From Simkaniaceae bacterium (GTDB lineage Bacteria; Chlamydiota; Chlamydiia; Chlamydiales; JACRBE01), in contig JAIPIG010000011.1 of the NCBI GenBank assembly GCA_021734805.1, positions 1 to 53,601 on the forward strand: a DNA stretch of 53,601 nucleotides, given 5' to 3'. Below the pieces are notes generated by a model. The model worked only from the letters and a program-made list of their open reading frames with translations, had not been told where the DNA came from and searched no databases. How positions within the stretch are numbered: the first letter of the stretch is position 1; every line of letters begins with the position of its first letter. The position numbers and the translations under genes are program-made. Positions 1-8,100 of the stretch are shown here, piece by piece.

Positions 1-98
1 CAGCTAAGAATATTTTAACCGTCGGGCTGGCGGGGTTAGCCTTTGGAGAGAGTGGAAGACTCGGCAACAATAATTTGTTGCAAAGCTGTTCTCTGTGA
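1..98 (+). pseudogene. tnpB: 3' end of a tnpB (IS200/IS605 family), cut by window edge
   Basis: Reading from base 3 gives about 31 residues up to a TGA at 96-98. They contain the typical TnpB C-terminal pattern A-K-N-I-L-T-V-G-x-A-G, followed by a short tail. This pattern is known from TnpB, the RNA-guided nuclease of IS200/IS605 and IS607 elements. Only the end lies in the window, so it is not possible to say whether the gene upstream is intact, and it is marked as a fragment. The hairpin just downstream supports the call. Confidence 0.75.
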
Positions 99-137
99 AT
101 TAGGAATCCCCTGGCTTTAGCCATGGGGAGCTGTCAA
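99..137 (+). mobile_element. IS200/IS605-type right end with omega-RNA-like hairpin
   Basis: Directly after the tnpB stop there is a stem-loop at 108-128: CCCC then TGGC, loop TTTA, GCCA, a bulged T and GGGG. It is followed by AGCTGTCAA. This GAAT-hairpin-GTCAA arrangement is the usual right end of IS200/IS605 elements and the 3' scaffold of the TnpB guide RNA. The element probably ends near base 137. A second TGTCAA occurs at 168-173, so the exact boundary is uncertain. Confidence 0.7.
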
Positions 138-277
138 GGGTAATAGTCAGTCCTTTAGGGAGAGAAGGATGTCAACGACAAATTTTACACATTTAATAAA
201 AGTCGAGTTGACTAAAAACCTCTGAATTCGAAAAATACGGAAAAGTTATCATCCTCAAGCCATCGAGTCATAACGCT

Positions 278-937
278 ATGGAAATCGAACAAGACAATTT
301 AGAAATGAATCAAATCAGCCCGATTGAGAGTCGCGAGCTAGAGCTCTTACTTTTTGAGAGTTTTAAGCCGGGGCAACTTTCAGAAGAAGATGTTGGGCGC
401 GATTTTGTAGAAATTCGCAATCTCACGGTTGAGATCCGTTCGATTCATAAGCAACAGGTTGTTCTTGTCGGTGAAAGGGTTTACCGCGCGCGCGAAATTT
501 TAAGAAAATATGGTGATGGGACAACAACTTTTACTCAATGGCTTGATCGAGTCTTTACCTCTCGTCGCACGGCTTATAATATTTTGCGATACTACGAGTT
601 TTATCAACAACTGCCATCACTGAGTTTAAGGCAGGGACTAAAGAGCATGCCTCTGAAGGTGGCTTATTGCCTTTCTTCTCGTCAAGCACCGCTTGGTAAA
701 AAGGTTGAGATTATTGAAAGCTATTCGGGTGAAAAACCGGAAGATGCCATTTTGCTCATTAAGGAAAAATTGCCTACGGCCGAAAAAGATAAGCGGCGCA
801 AAGACAGTAATAAATTAATGATTGAAAAAATAAAAACCGCATTGCATCGTTTAAAAATGCGCAGAGAGCATTTGACAAAGGATCATTTATCGGCTCTACA
901 AGATTTAATGGTTGATCTAGAGGAAATTGTCCATTAA
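278..937 (+). CDS. pGP6-D/Gp6D-family chlamydial protein
   Basis: The 219-residue product resembles the chlamydial plasmid protein pGP6-D and its chromosomal paralogue (Gp6D, CT583 type). Visible features are the N-terminal E-S-R-E-L-E-L-L-L segment, a central stretch with V-G-E-R-V-Y-R-A-R-E-I-L-R-K-Y-G, and a helical T-S-R-R-T-A-Y-N-I-L-R-Y-Y-E-F-Y region reminiscent of ParB-like helix-turn-helix proteins. The C-terminus is lysine-rich and coiled-coil-like. The family is regarded as plasmid-linked and regulatory; the exact role here is inferred. The ribosome site is weak, and a second ATG at 305 could also serve. It lies just downstream of an IS right end with no ParA/MinD partner visible. 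Confidence 0.75.
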   Translation: MEIEQDNLEMNQISPIESRELELLLFESFKPGQLSEEDVGRDFVEIRNLTVEIRSIHKQQVVLVGERVYRAREILRKYGDGTTTFTQWLDRVFTSRRTAYNILRYYEFYQQLPSLSLRQGLKSMPLKVAYCLSSRQAPLGKKVEIIESYSGEKPEDAILLIKEKLPTAEKDKRRKDSNKLMIEKIKTALHRLKMRREHLTKDHLSALQDLMVDLEEIVH

Positions 938-988
938 AAATAATTTCTTGATAAAATGTTAAGATAGTGTTAAGGTCATACCTTTGGT

Positions 989-1558
989 TTGGTAAAGGGA
1001 TCTTTTACTTTGTTTTCCGATTTATACAACACATATGAGACCTTAATGCAAAAGAAGAAGGACGATTCGAATGAATTATTTCAGTTCGTTGACCGCATTG
1101 CTAACCTATTTCAAACACGCAATCTTTTTTCGGCAGAATTGATCATCACAAGGCAAGCTGAGAGTGAAACTCATTGCCAACTTTCCGGTTATCAGCTCAA
1201 ACGCGATCCATTCCATCATATTTCCCATAAAGCTGAAGCTACTGAAAAAGAGAGAAGCTATACTAAGATGACACCTGAAAGGGGGCAGGGCAAAGATAGA
1301 GTAACGCTGATGCAGTCACAAGTCAATGAGACGCATCGACTCACGATAAAGCAAGATCTCCATTTTGATGCATTTAAAAAACTCTTATTGGAAAAGGGAC
1401 TTGTTCTTAAGCGCGTGATTGACTGGAAGTTGCAACAGACTGATTTTGAAATCAAAAAAATCAAAGAATATGGCAAACATATTTCCGCTGTTGAGGTAAA
1501 CCCCCATTTCTCTCGCACGGTTTGCGTTATTACAAAGAAGCCTACTTCGCAATCATAA
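989..1558 (+). CDS. hypothetical protein
   Basis: No family is recognised. The product (189 residues from a TTG at 989, or 170 from ATG 1046) is hydrophilic, with neither signal peptide nor membrane segment. It has a basic middle (K-R-D-P-F-H-H-I-S-H-K) and a C-terminal half with alternating charged beta/alpha pattern ending in N-P-H-F-S-R-T-V-C-V-I. Neither start has a convincing ribosome site: AAGG at 972-975 is 13 bases from the TTG. It follows the Gp6D gene by about 50 bases on the same strand and could be co-transcribed. Its end overlaps the convergent TauE gene by 17 bases. Confidence 0.55.
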   Translation: MVKGSFTLFSDLYNTYETLMQKKKDDSNELFQFVDRIANLFQTRNLFSAELIITRQAESETHCQLSGYQLKRDPFHHISHKAEATEKERSYTKMTPERGQGKDRVTLMQSQVNETHRLTIKQDLHFDAFKKLLLEKGLVLKRVIDWKLQQTDFEIKKIKEYGKHISAVEVNPHFSRTVCVITKKPTSQS

Positions 1559-2336
1559 AAATTCCGATCGCGATTAAAACGACGGAAAAAATCTTTTTAA
1601 GCATCTGTGTCGGAAGGCGATGAGCCAGCTCAACTGCGAGCGGAGCTGCGATAAGGGATCCTCCGCAAATAGCTAAAAGAGCCGGTAAGTAAACAAATCC
1701 AATAGTAAATTTAATACTTAGAGTTCCAATCCCATAAAATAGATAGGAGATTGTTCCGGCAACGGCAATGATGAAGCTGGCAGCAGCTGAAGTGCCGATG
1801 GCTTTTTTCATTGGAACCTTGAAAAATAGTAATGTTGGAACGGTTAAGACCCCACCCCCAATCCCTAAAAGAGCGGATAGGGCGCCAATCACCAATCCCA
1901 TAGATGACATGGCAAGGATTTTAGGCAATTTATTCGTATCTGCAATTTCTTCCGGCCCCAAAAAAAAGAAATAGACGCCTAAGGCGATCTCGAAGACTGC
2001 AAAGATTAATTTAAGGCCACTACTTGGTAAAAAGTTGGCAAGTGTTGCTCCGGCAATAGCACCTAAAATAAGACCGGGAGTCATTCGCTTTAGTGGGCGG
2101 ATGAGAACGCCCTTCTTTTTGAAATGCGCTGTTGATGAAACCAACGTATTAAAAGCAATCGTTGCAAGTGATGTACCCAAAACGATTTGCATCAATTCTT
2201 CTTGGGGTACTTTTAGAAATGCAAGTGTATAATAAAGGCAGGGGACGACAACGACCCCGCCTCCAATACCAATCAAACCGGATAGTATTCCGGCAATAGC
2301 ACCTGTCAATATAAATATTACAAATATAAGAAGCAT
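1542..2336 (-). CDS. TauE/SafE family sulfite/anion permease
   Basis: This 264-residue integral membrane protein has about eight hydrophobic segments in two related halves. Each half opens with the family's glycine signature: G-I-G-G-G-V-V-V-V-P near residue 24 and G-I-G-G-G-V-L-T-V-P near residue 160. TauE/SafE (formerly DUF81) proteins export sulfite, sulfoacetate and related organic anions; the substrate here is unknown. The gene is single on its strand and overlaps the convergent upstream gene by 17 bases. No strong ribosome site is visible before the ATG. Length is normal for the family. Confidence 0.85.
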   Translation of the reverse strand: MLLIFVIFILTGAIAGILSGLIGIGGGVVVVPCLYYTLAFLKVPQEELMQIVLGTSLATIAFNTLVSSTAHFKKKGVLIRPLKRMTPGLILGAIAGATLANFLPSSGLKLIFAVFEIALGVYFFFLGPEEIADTNKLPKILAMSSMGLVIGALSALLGIGGGVLTVPTLLFFKVPMKKAIGTSAAASFIIAVAGTISYLFYGIGTLSIKFTIGFVYLPALLAICGGSLIAAPLAVELAHRLPTQMLKKIFSVVLIAIGIFMIAK

Positions 2337-2409
2337 AATAAATTATTATATACACATAATCGTTTGGATATCACAATTCATTATTTTTATTAAAACATAT
2401 ATACTGGGA

Positions 2410-3816
2410 TTATTTCATAGCTGCTCTTAAAAGGGCTCTTATTTCTTCACAAATATCCCGAGAGTCCGTGTAACCCTCTGGACGTGCCATCTGTATGGCA
2501 GTTCTACCACTCGAATTTTTTAGGTGGGGATCTGCTCCGGCATCTAATAACATTTTAACAGCTCCTAAATTCCTACAATCTACAGCAAGCATTAATGCCG
2601 TATTATGTTCTCGAGGTGTTACTTGATTGAGATTAGCTCCCGATGCAATGAGAAGCGCGAGGTTTCTTAAATCACGGAATCTAGTTGCATGCATTAAAGC
2701 GGTTAGCCTCGTCTCATCTTCCGGTCTAAGCGGATTGTCACGAGTTGGTAGAATCTCTAAATCGGCTTTGGCGCCTATAAGTAGCTTAGTTATTTCATGC
2801 TGAGAATCTTGGCTCCCCCAAGGCATCCTTCTACTAAGGCACAATATTAAGGGGGTCTTTCCATTTCGATCTAATACGTTAGGAGAAACACCTGATGCTA
2901 ATAGAGCAGCAACAGAATTCGGGCTATTTGCTTCTATTGCATAATGGAGGGCACAGTGACCATGATGCCTCGTTCTTAGATGGGAGTTGGCTCCACGAGC
3001 TACTAAAAAGGAGACGACCTTATGGTGTCCACTTCGGCAGGCTTCGATCAAAGGTGATGCATCACTTGAATTTATAGGGTCAATGGGAGCTCCTGCGCTA
3101 AGTAGTTGCTCAACAACAGATAGCGCACCTCTTTTAGCAGCAAAATGTAAGGGAGTCTCTGCCGATAAATTAGTTAGTGTAGAGATTGCTCCGGCACTTA
3201 ATAGCGCTTTAGTCACTGAGGGATAACCTACTGATAGTGATAACAGTGGGGTTTCATCATTATTTCTTGTATTGGGATCTAGTCTAGACTGAATAAGTCG
3301 ACGGGCGAGAAGCGGAAAATCGGATTTGATAGCCTCGAAAAATGCCGCTCTAGCTCGCTTCTCTACAAATCTTTGTGGTGTGCGATTTTCTGAATCTAAA
3401 AGCCATCTTTCAAAACGATTTTGAAAAATAGGTCCGGATATTCTGCCTCTGCAGTTGGGAGTCGTATGAAGCCTGTGTATGATGACAAAAAGATTCCGTA
3501 TATATTCGCCGGCGCGAGTGGCTGTGGCTTTATCCACAGTACTGAATTGAAAGCCATAGCGCTTGGCTGCTATAGTAATAATAAAACCATATTTTCTTAG
3601 ATCTTTAGGCCCTTCCGGATCTTTAGGTTCTTTTGTTATTAAACCCTTTAGAAGGGGATTTCCCCTTTTAGGTTGAGTATCACAACCCAATGCTCTAGCA
3701 ATGCACGCAGTTATCCCGGAAGGGGGTGGGGTGGGTTTGCGAAAGAGTTCGGCTATATCTCCTATTTCCAAATAACTTATAATTTCACGTGCAATATCCG
3801 GAGAGAAATTATTCAT
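2410..3816 (-). CDS. F-box-like plus ankyrin-repeat protein (candidate effector)
   Basis: The 468-residue product begins with an F-box-like segment (about residues 4-28: F-S-P-D-I-A-R-E-I-I-S-Y-L-x-x-x-D-I-A-E-L). A proline-containing linker and a charged middle follow. From about residue 165 to 460 there are roughly seven ankyrin repeats with clear T-P-L-H-F-A-A-K-R-G and L-L-x-A-G-A-x-x-x cores. F-box proteins recruit Skp1-Cullin ubiquitin ligases in eukaryotes and ankyrins bind client proteins; Legionella AnkB uses the same pairing inside host cells. That this is a secreted host-directed effector is inference: there is no Sec signal and type III signals cannot be read by eye. Ankyrin identification is solid; the F-box match is moderate. 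Confidence 0.82.
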   Translation of the reverse strand: MNNFSPDIAREIISYLEIGDIAELFRKPTPPPSGITACIARALGCDTQPKRGNPLLKGLITKEPKDPEGPKDLRKYGFIITIAAKRYGFQFSTVDKATATRAGEYIRNLFVIIHRLHTTPNCRGRISGPIFQNRFERWLLDSENRTPQRFVEKRARAAFFEAIKSDFPLLARRLIQSRLDPNTRNNDETPLLSLSVGYPSVTKALLSAGAISTLTNLSAETPLHFAAKRGALSVVEQLLSAGAPIDPINSSDASPLIEACRSGHHKVVSFLVARGANSHLRTRHHGHCALHYAIEANSPNSVAALLASGVSPNVLDRNGKTPLILCLSRRMPWGSQDSQHEITKLLIGAKADLEILPTRDNPLRPEDETRLTALMHATRFRDLRNLALLIASGANLNQVTPREHNTALMLAVDCRNLGAVKMLLDAGADPHLKNSSGRTAIQMARPEGYTDSRDICEEIRALLRAAMK

Positions 3817-3899
3817 AAAAAACCAATATTAAGTTTTAATTAAAACTAATTATAGTATAAAACTTAATTTAGTTTAATTGTTTTTTTTAAAATTATTAA

Positions 3900-3937
3900 T
3901 ATACCGAAATGAGTTGAATTGGGGTTATTTCGGTATA
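3900..3937. repeat. 38-bp palindromic repeat (TATACCGAAAT family), overlaps gene end
   Basis: The sequence starts TATACCGAAATGAG and ends TTATTTCGGTATA, so the ends are inverted copies of each other. The left half matches the arm of the longer element at 36337-36511 apart from a 3-base deletion. The repeat overlaps the end of the DUF2878 gene and provides its last codons and TAA stop. The hairpin could also act as a transcription stop. Confidence 0.75.
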
Positions 3938-4464
3938 GGCACTAGAAAGTCATGGAGTCGTTTAGAAAACATTAAAATGAAAAACCAGTAGAGTGCAATT
4001 CCGAGGAAAGAAACCCATCCGAGGGGAAGGATAATGGCGCCAATGCGGGCTGAAAGGTAATAGCTTATAGCCCCTCCAATTCCGCCAAGAAAGCTACAGG
4101 TCTTTGGATAGCGATGAATCATCACCATGGAGTGGTTAACGGTAATGGCAAAGGAGGCATAGAGCATTAAAATCCAAAGGGGAACCCCGATAGTCATGAT
4201 GTCATAGGTGACAAAAGGGTAGGCAATGACTCTTGTTGAAATGAGGAGCCAATCGCCAATCACTCCAATCACTAAATAGACCCCTAAGATAATCAAGTCG
4301 CTCTTGCGTTTCTTAGAAATAATAAAGTGAACAAGGATCAGAATCACGCCGGTGAGAACGCCTAATAGCTCAAAGTTAAGGCAAGCCCCATAGACGCACG
4401 CATACCAAATAATATAAAAAATGATCCCATTAAGGTATTTGTAATTAGTGATGATTTTATTCAT
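3925..4464 (-). CDS. DUF2878 family membrane protein
   Basis: The 179-residue protein has about six membrane segments. It carries patterns I associate with DUF2878: G-V-P-L-W-I-L-M-L-Y-A-S-F-A-I-T-V-N-H-S in the middle, then G-G-I-G-G-A-I-S-Y-Y-L-S-A-R-I-G-A. The function of the family is unknown. The gene is bracketed by inverted copies of a short repeat (3900-3913 and 4493-4506), and its last five codons and stop are made by the repeat. This suggests that the gene's 3' end was remade by, or that the gene travelled with, the repeat. The ATG lacks a strong ribosome site. Confidence 0.75.
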   Translation of the reverse strand: MNKIITNYKYLNGIIFYIIWYACVYGACLNFELLGVLTGVILILVHFIISKKRKSDLIILGVYLVIGVIGDWLLISTRVIAYPFVTYDIMTIGVPLWILMLYASFAITVNHSMVMIHRYPKTCSFLGGIGGAISYYLSARIGAIILPLGWVSFLGIALYWFFILMFSKRLHDFLVPIPK

Positions 4465-4492
4465 GCCGATTGGGGGATATAGCGTTCATCTG

Positions 4493-4506
4493 CTCATTTC
4501 GGTATA
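4493..4506. repeat. Solo end of the TATACCGAAAT repeat family
   Basis: CTCATTTCGGTATA is the exact inverted complement of the first 14 bases of the repeat at 3900. It lies 29 bases upstream of the DUF2878 start codon, so the two copies form terminal inverted repeats around that gene. Confidence 0.6.
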
Positions 4507-4560
4507 TCTTTGTCAGATAGTGCCTTACCCCTTTTACGGCAAGAAAATGTTATCCTCCCA

Positions 4561-4854
4561 TCACTTTTTAAGCCACTCTGAATGCTCGGAATCGACAGGA
4601 CGGCGTAGTAAGCGAAATCGTCCATGGGGCTGCCCATTTAAAATTTCGAGGGTAAAAGAGGGGTCTCGGTCGGCAAGAACTCTCCTTATCTCTCCGGGCC
4701 TTAGAGGCGCTTCGGGGTAAAAGATCCCATCTGAGTAAAGGAGCTGATGAGGAGCAATGAGCCCTTGCACTTCATTTATTCCCAAGACAATGCTTGAGCC
4801 ATATTCTCTCTCAACTTCAGAAATAAGTTCTAAATATGGACTAATCGCGGCCAT
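4561..4854 (-). CDS. small hypothetical protein
   Basis: No family is recognised for this 97-residue soluble, mildly acidic protein. It contains E-V-E-R-E-Y-G-S-S-I-V-L-G-I-N-E-V-Q-G and a proline-bearing centre (P-E-A-P-L-R-P-G-E-I-R), with an R-F-R-L-L-R-R-P segment near the end. A strong ribosome site (AAGGAG, about seven bases before the ATG) and an upstream promoter-like pair support it as a real gene. It is divergent from the giant gene at 5122; the shared upstream region is 267 bases. Confidence 0.65.
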   Translation of the reverse strand: MAAISPYLELISEVEREYGSSIVLGINEVQGLIAPHQLLYSDGIFYPEAPLRPGEIRRVLADRDPSFTLEILNGQPHGRFRLLRRPVDSEHSEWLKK

Positions 4855-4896
4855 TTTGTGCTCCTTTTTACTTTTTAAGTTATTAATTATTAGATT

Positions 4897-4925
4897 TTCC
4901 TACACCGCAAGCTCTTGTTTGTCAA
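4897..4925 (-). promoter_or_regulatory. Likely sigma70-type promoter of the 97-residue gene
   Basis: On the minus strand a perfect -35 TTGACA (4920-4925) is followed by a 17-base spacer and a weak -10 TAGGAA (4897-4902). It lies about 45 bases upstream of the ATG and its AAGGAG site. The -10 agrees with consensus at only three positions. Confidence 0.45.
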
Positions 4926-5091
4926 GGGCTTGTATTATATTTTTTCATAAACCGTAAGGAGTATAAAAAACATGATAGATGTTCTCAACCCGATTTAAAA
5001 ATAAAAATATAAACCACTGTCATTCAAGATATTACACTTTTGGGGGGTTGAGGTTTTTAATTATGTTTATAAGTTAATTTATGTTATAATT

Positions 5092-5100
5092 TGATTTGTA
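5092..5100 (+). promoter_or_regulatory. Extended -10 promoter candidate for the giant gene
   Basis: TGTTATAAT is an extended -10 (TGnTATAAT) placed 22 bases before the ATG at 5122. No convincing -35 lies upstream, as is tolerated for extended -10 promoters. The transcript leader would be only about 15 bases, with no clear Shine-Dalgarno sequence. Confidence 0.4.
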
Positions 5101-5121
5101 AAATAAAAAGTTTATTAAGTT

Positions 5122-8100
5122 ATGCTAGAAAGTGGTTTTTATAGCAGTTTTGTTTTGAAAGCAGTTGAGTTTAAAGAGCGCGCTTTCTCATCGATAAGAG
5201 AAAGCGGTGTTTTTGAATCGGCTAGGGATCTCCTATGCTTAATAAGGGGCAATTTTATTTGGTACCGGACAATGGCTCCCGATAAGACGAAACCTCTCGT
5301 TGATCGCGGCATTGAAAAAATCGATTATGCCCTTGCTACCGGAAGCAAAGTGATGGCCCATTACCATACTGCGAAAAGGGTTTACCGGACATGCTATCCA
5401 AAAATCCCAACACTTCCGGCTTTAGACCCCCATTTTCTGCCTAAGCTTAAAGATATGCTCATTGAGCGATTCGATGAGTTACAAGAACTTAATCCCACAT
5501 TTTTCAATGGTTTAAAAGGGGAATTTTCTCGATATTTTGGGGATTTTGAAAAGGTTTTTCCGCTCTCTTCTTTCTCTTTTCCCCAAGTTGTAAAAGAAAA
5601 AATGATTGAAAACCTCTTGGTTAGCTTAGCGAATGATGGATTGAGTCATGTTCCCGAATATTTCTTAAAGCAGCTCACCGCCGAAAAACTCGATGACTCA
5701 TTCAAAGCAGGGGGTGCGCTTAAAACCGTACTTGTTCGATTTGGGAAAAAACTCGGATTAGAGTGTTTAGATCAAGTTAGCTTAGATGCCTTCGATGCGA
5801 TTTTATCCCATCTACCACTCAAAATGCAGATGTTTTTCAACTCTTGTGGTGTGACGATCAACCCCTTTCAGCAAATGGATTTAAAAATCGATTTGCATGA
5901 TGATCAATTTGATTTAGAGTTGAGGTTTTCAGATCCGAGCGAGAGTGAGCGCTCTTTTCTTTCCGAAGAAAAAGTTTTTAAACCCCTCTATTGTTTTAAA
6001 AACATATCTCGCGATCGACTTGATGGGCGGTTTTATCAGTTTATTGAGAGGGTCAAAGACTCTCCTGAAACAAACCTAACGGTTCCAACGGATAGTATCA
6101 TTCGATTCTTCGAATCGCACTTTGATCAAGCTGTAGAAAGACGCGATGTTGTAGAGTCAACTCGGTGTGATTTTTATGCTTTAAATCCCGTGCTCAGTTT
6201 ATGGAAGCAGCGCGTCCAAGAGCAGGTTTTTGAGCAGGATCCTATTTTAACGGAACAGGGGTTTTTTTTAATTGAGTTTTATCACTTAATCGAGATGTTC
6301 AGGTCTATTAATCTGAAAAAGGCAGATGAAGATGTCGTGGTTAAGTTACTCAACTTTATTGATCGATTTGAACAGAATGCTAAATTCTTAGACGAAGATA
6401 CTCCTATCATATCCTTAACGAAAGATGCATTTGATTATAGAGAGATCAAAGCCACGTTAAATGACATGCGTTGGCATATTCGATCTGCAAGAAAAGCTCC
6501 CACTCCTCCGGTTAAAGAAGCGATGGTATCTCCCGAGTGGATCCCGGAAAAAAGAGAGGTTAGCCAAGAGAGTAGAATTCCTCCGCTCCTCATGAGAACA
6601 ATCATATCTATTTTTGATGCGATGGAGTGGGATGAGGCGTTATTATCTGCCGTATCACAATCACTTCAAATTGTTTGTGGTAAAAGCAGTGAGCGGGTTG
6701 TAGAAGAGCTAAAGAAAGAATATGAGATCTATCGAGAAAAGGGGGGAATCCCTCTTGCAGAGTCGCCTCTTGATCAAGCAACGCCTCTTGATAAAATGCT
6801 TGCACTTGGAATCGGACTTTTTTCCCACTTCTTAGCGCTTCAATGCATTTCAATGATGACCGGTTACTTAGCCGGAACCGATCTGCTTGGTTTTCTATTT
6901 GAAACCGTTGTGAGTGAGAACTTTTGCATCGCCTCTTTAGGAACTTATTTATTGGGATTGATTCCAACCTACTATCATGCGCTCTACTTTCGTCTTGTGC
7001 GCAACTTCATGTTGTCGCTATTGCCATATGCTGTCTATATTGGCCTGCATGTTTCACTTCATATGGAAAGACTGGGGCTTTATGTCATGATGCAGAAGGC
7101 TAGCGATTGGCTTGCTCATTATCGTCTCGGATACTACCCCAATCAATTTTTAGAATTTGTCTTAAAATACAGTCTGACTCAGGAAAAAATCAATACGCTT
7201 CAAAGAGCCTTTGAACATCTTGAGCGGTGCATTTCAAGAACGGCCCCTCTCTTGATTAATCCTGAGGATGAAGTCGCTGAACTTAAAAGTGATGAAAAAA
7301 CAAGCGTTGACTTGATTCATGAATTTAAGCTCGTCTCGATAGCAAAGGAAGAGCTTACTTTAGCATTGGATGGGGTGAGAGTTGCAGCTTTAGCCCCTCC
7401 TGAGATAGATCTAGGGGAGAGGGAAGGAGAAGAGCTGCGCGATGAAATGACACTCTCCTATTCTCTTCTTCCAAGGTTGGGATTTGCAAAAGAGCCGTTA
7501 TTTGCGCCGGAATTTAAGGCGTGGGGGATTTCAAATGAGGGGATTGATGCGCATTTAGATCGGCATCAAAAGGTTATCTTGCAACACTCTTTATTCACAG
7601 AGGAACAAAGAGAAAAATATATCGGATTGATTGAAGCCTTCAAAAATCAAAGAGCGCGCGAATGGAGTGAGAGCGAGTTTAAAGAATTGCAAACAATGCC
7701 CGATCTTTTTCAAGAGTGGGTGATTCAGCGACGCGCTTTTAAAATCGACTATACAAGTATCAAGTCAACTTTAGTTGGTTTAATACCCGATTTAGACACA
7801 AAGCTTTTTGATGTTTTTGTCGGTCTAAAAGAAAAGAGTTATCCCACTCACCATGAAAAGACAAAATCTATACCGCGAATCCCCCTACAATCGCGCTCTA
7901 AACAGCGATCCAAACTTGAAGTCAAACCTAGACCTTTAAATCCGGCAAGGCCCACCTCAGCTTCGCCGCCGACTCTTTCAGGAGGTAGATCTTCAACTAG
8001 TGATAGATCTGAGATCAGAGAAAGCCATTCAGTCGCTGCCGCGCCCTCTATGAGTCGAGTTAGACCCGTAGAGCCGGCACCACCTCGTATAATAGAGGAA

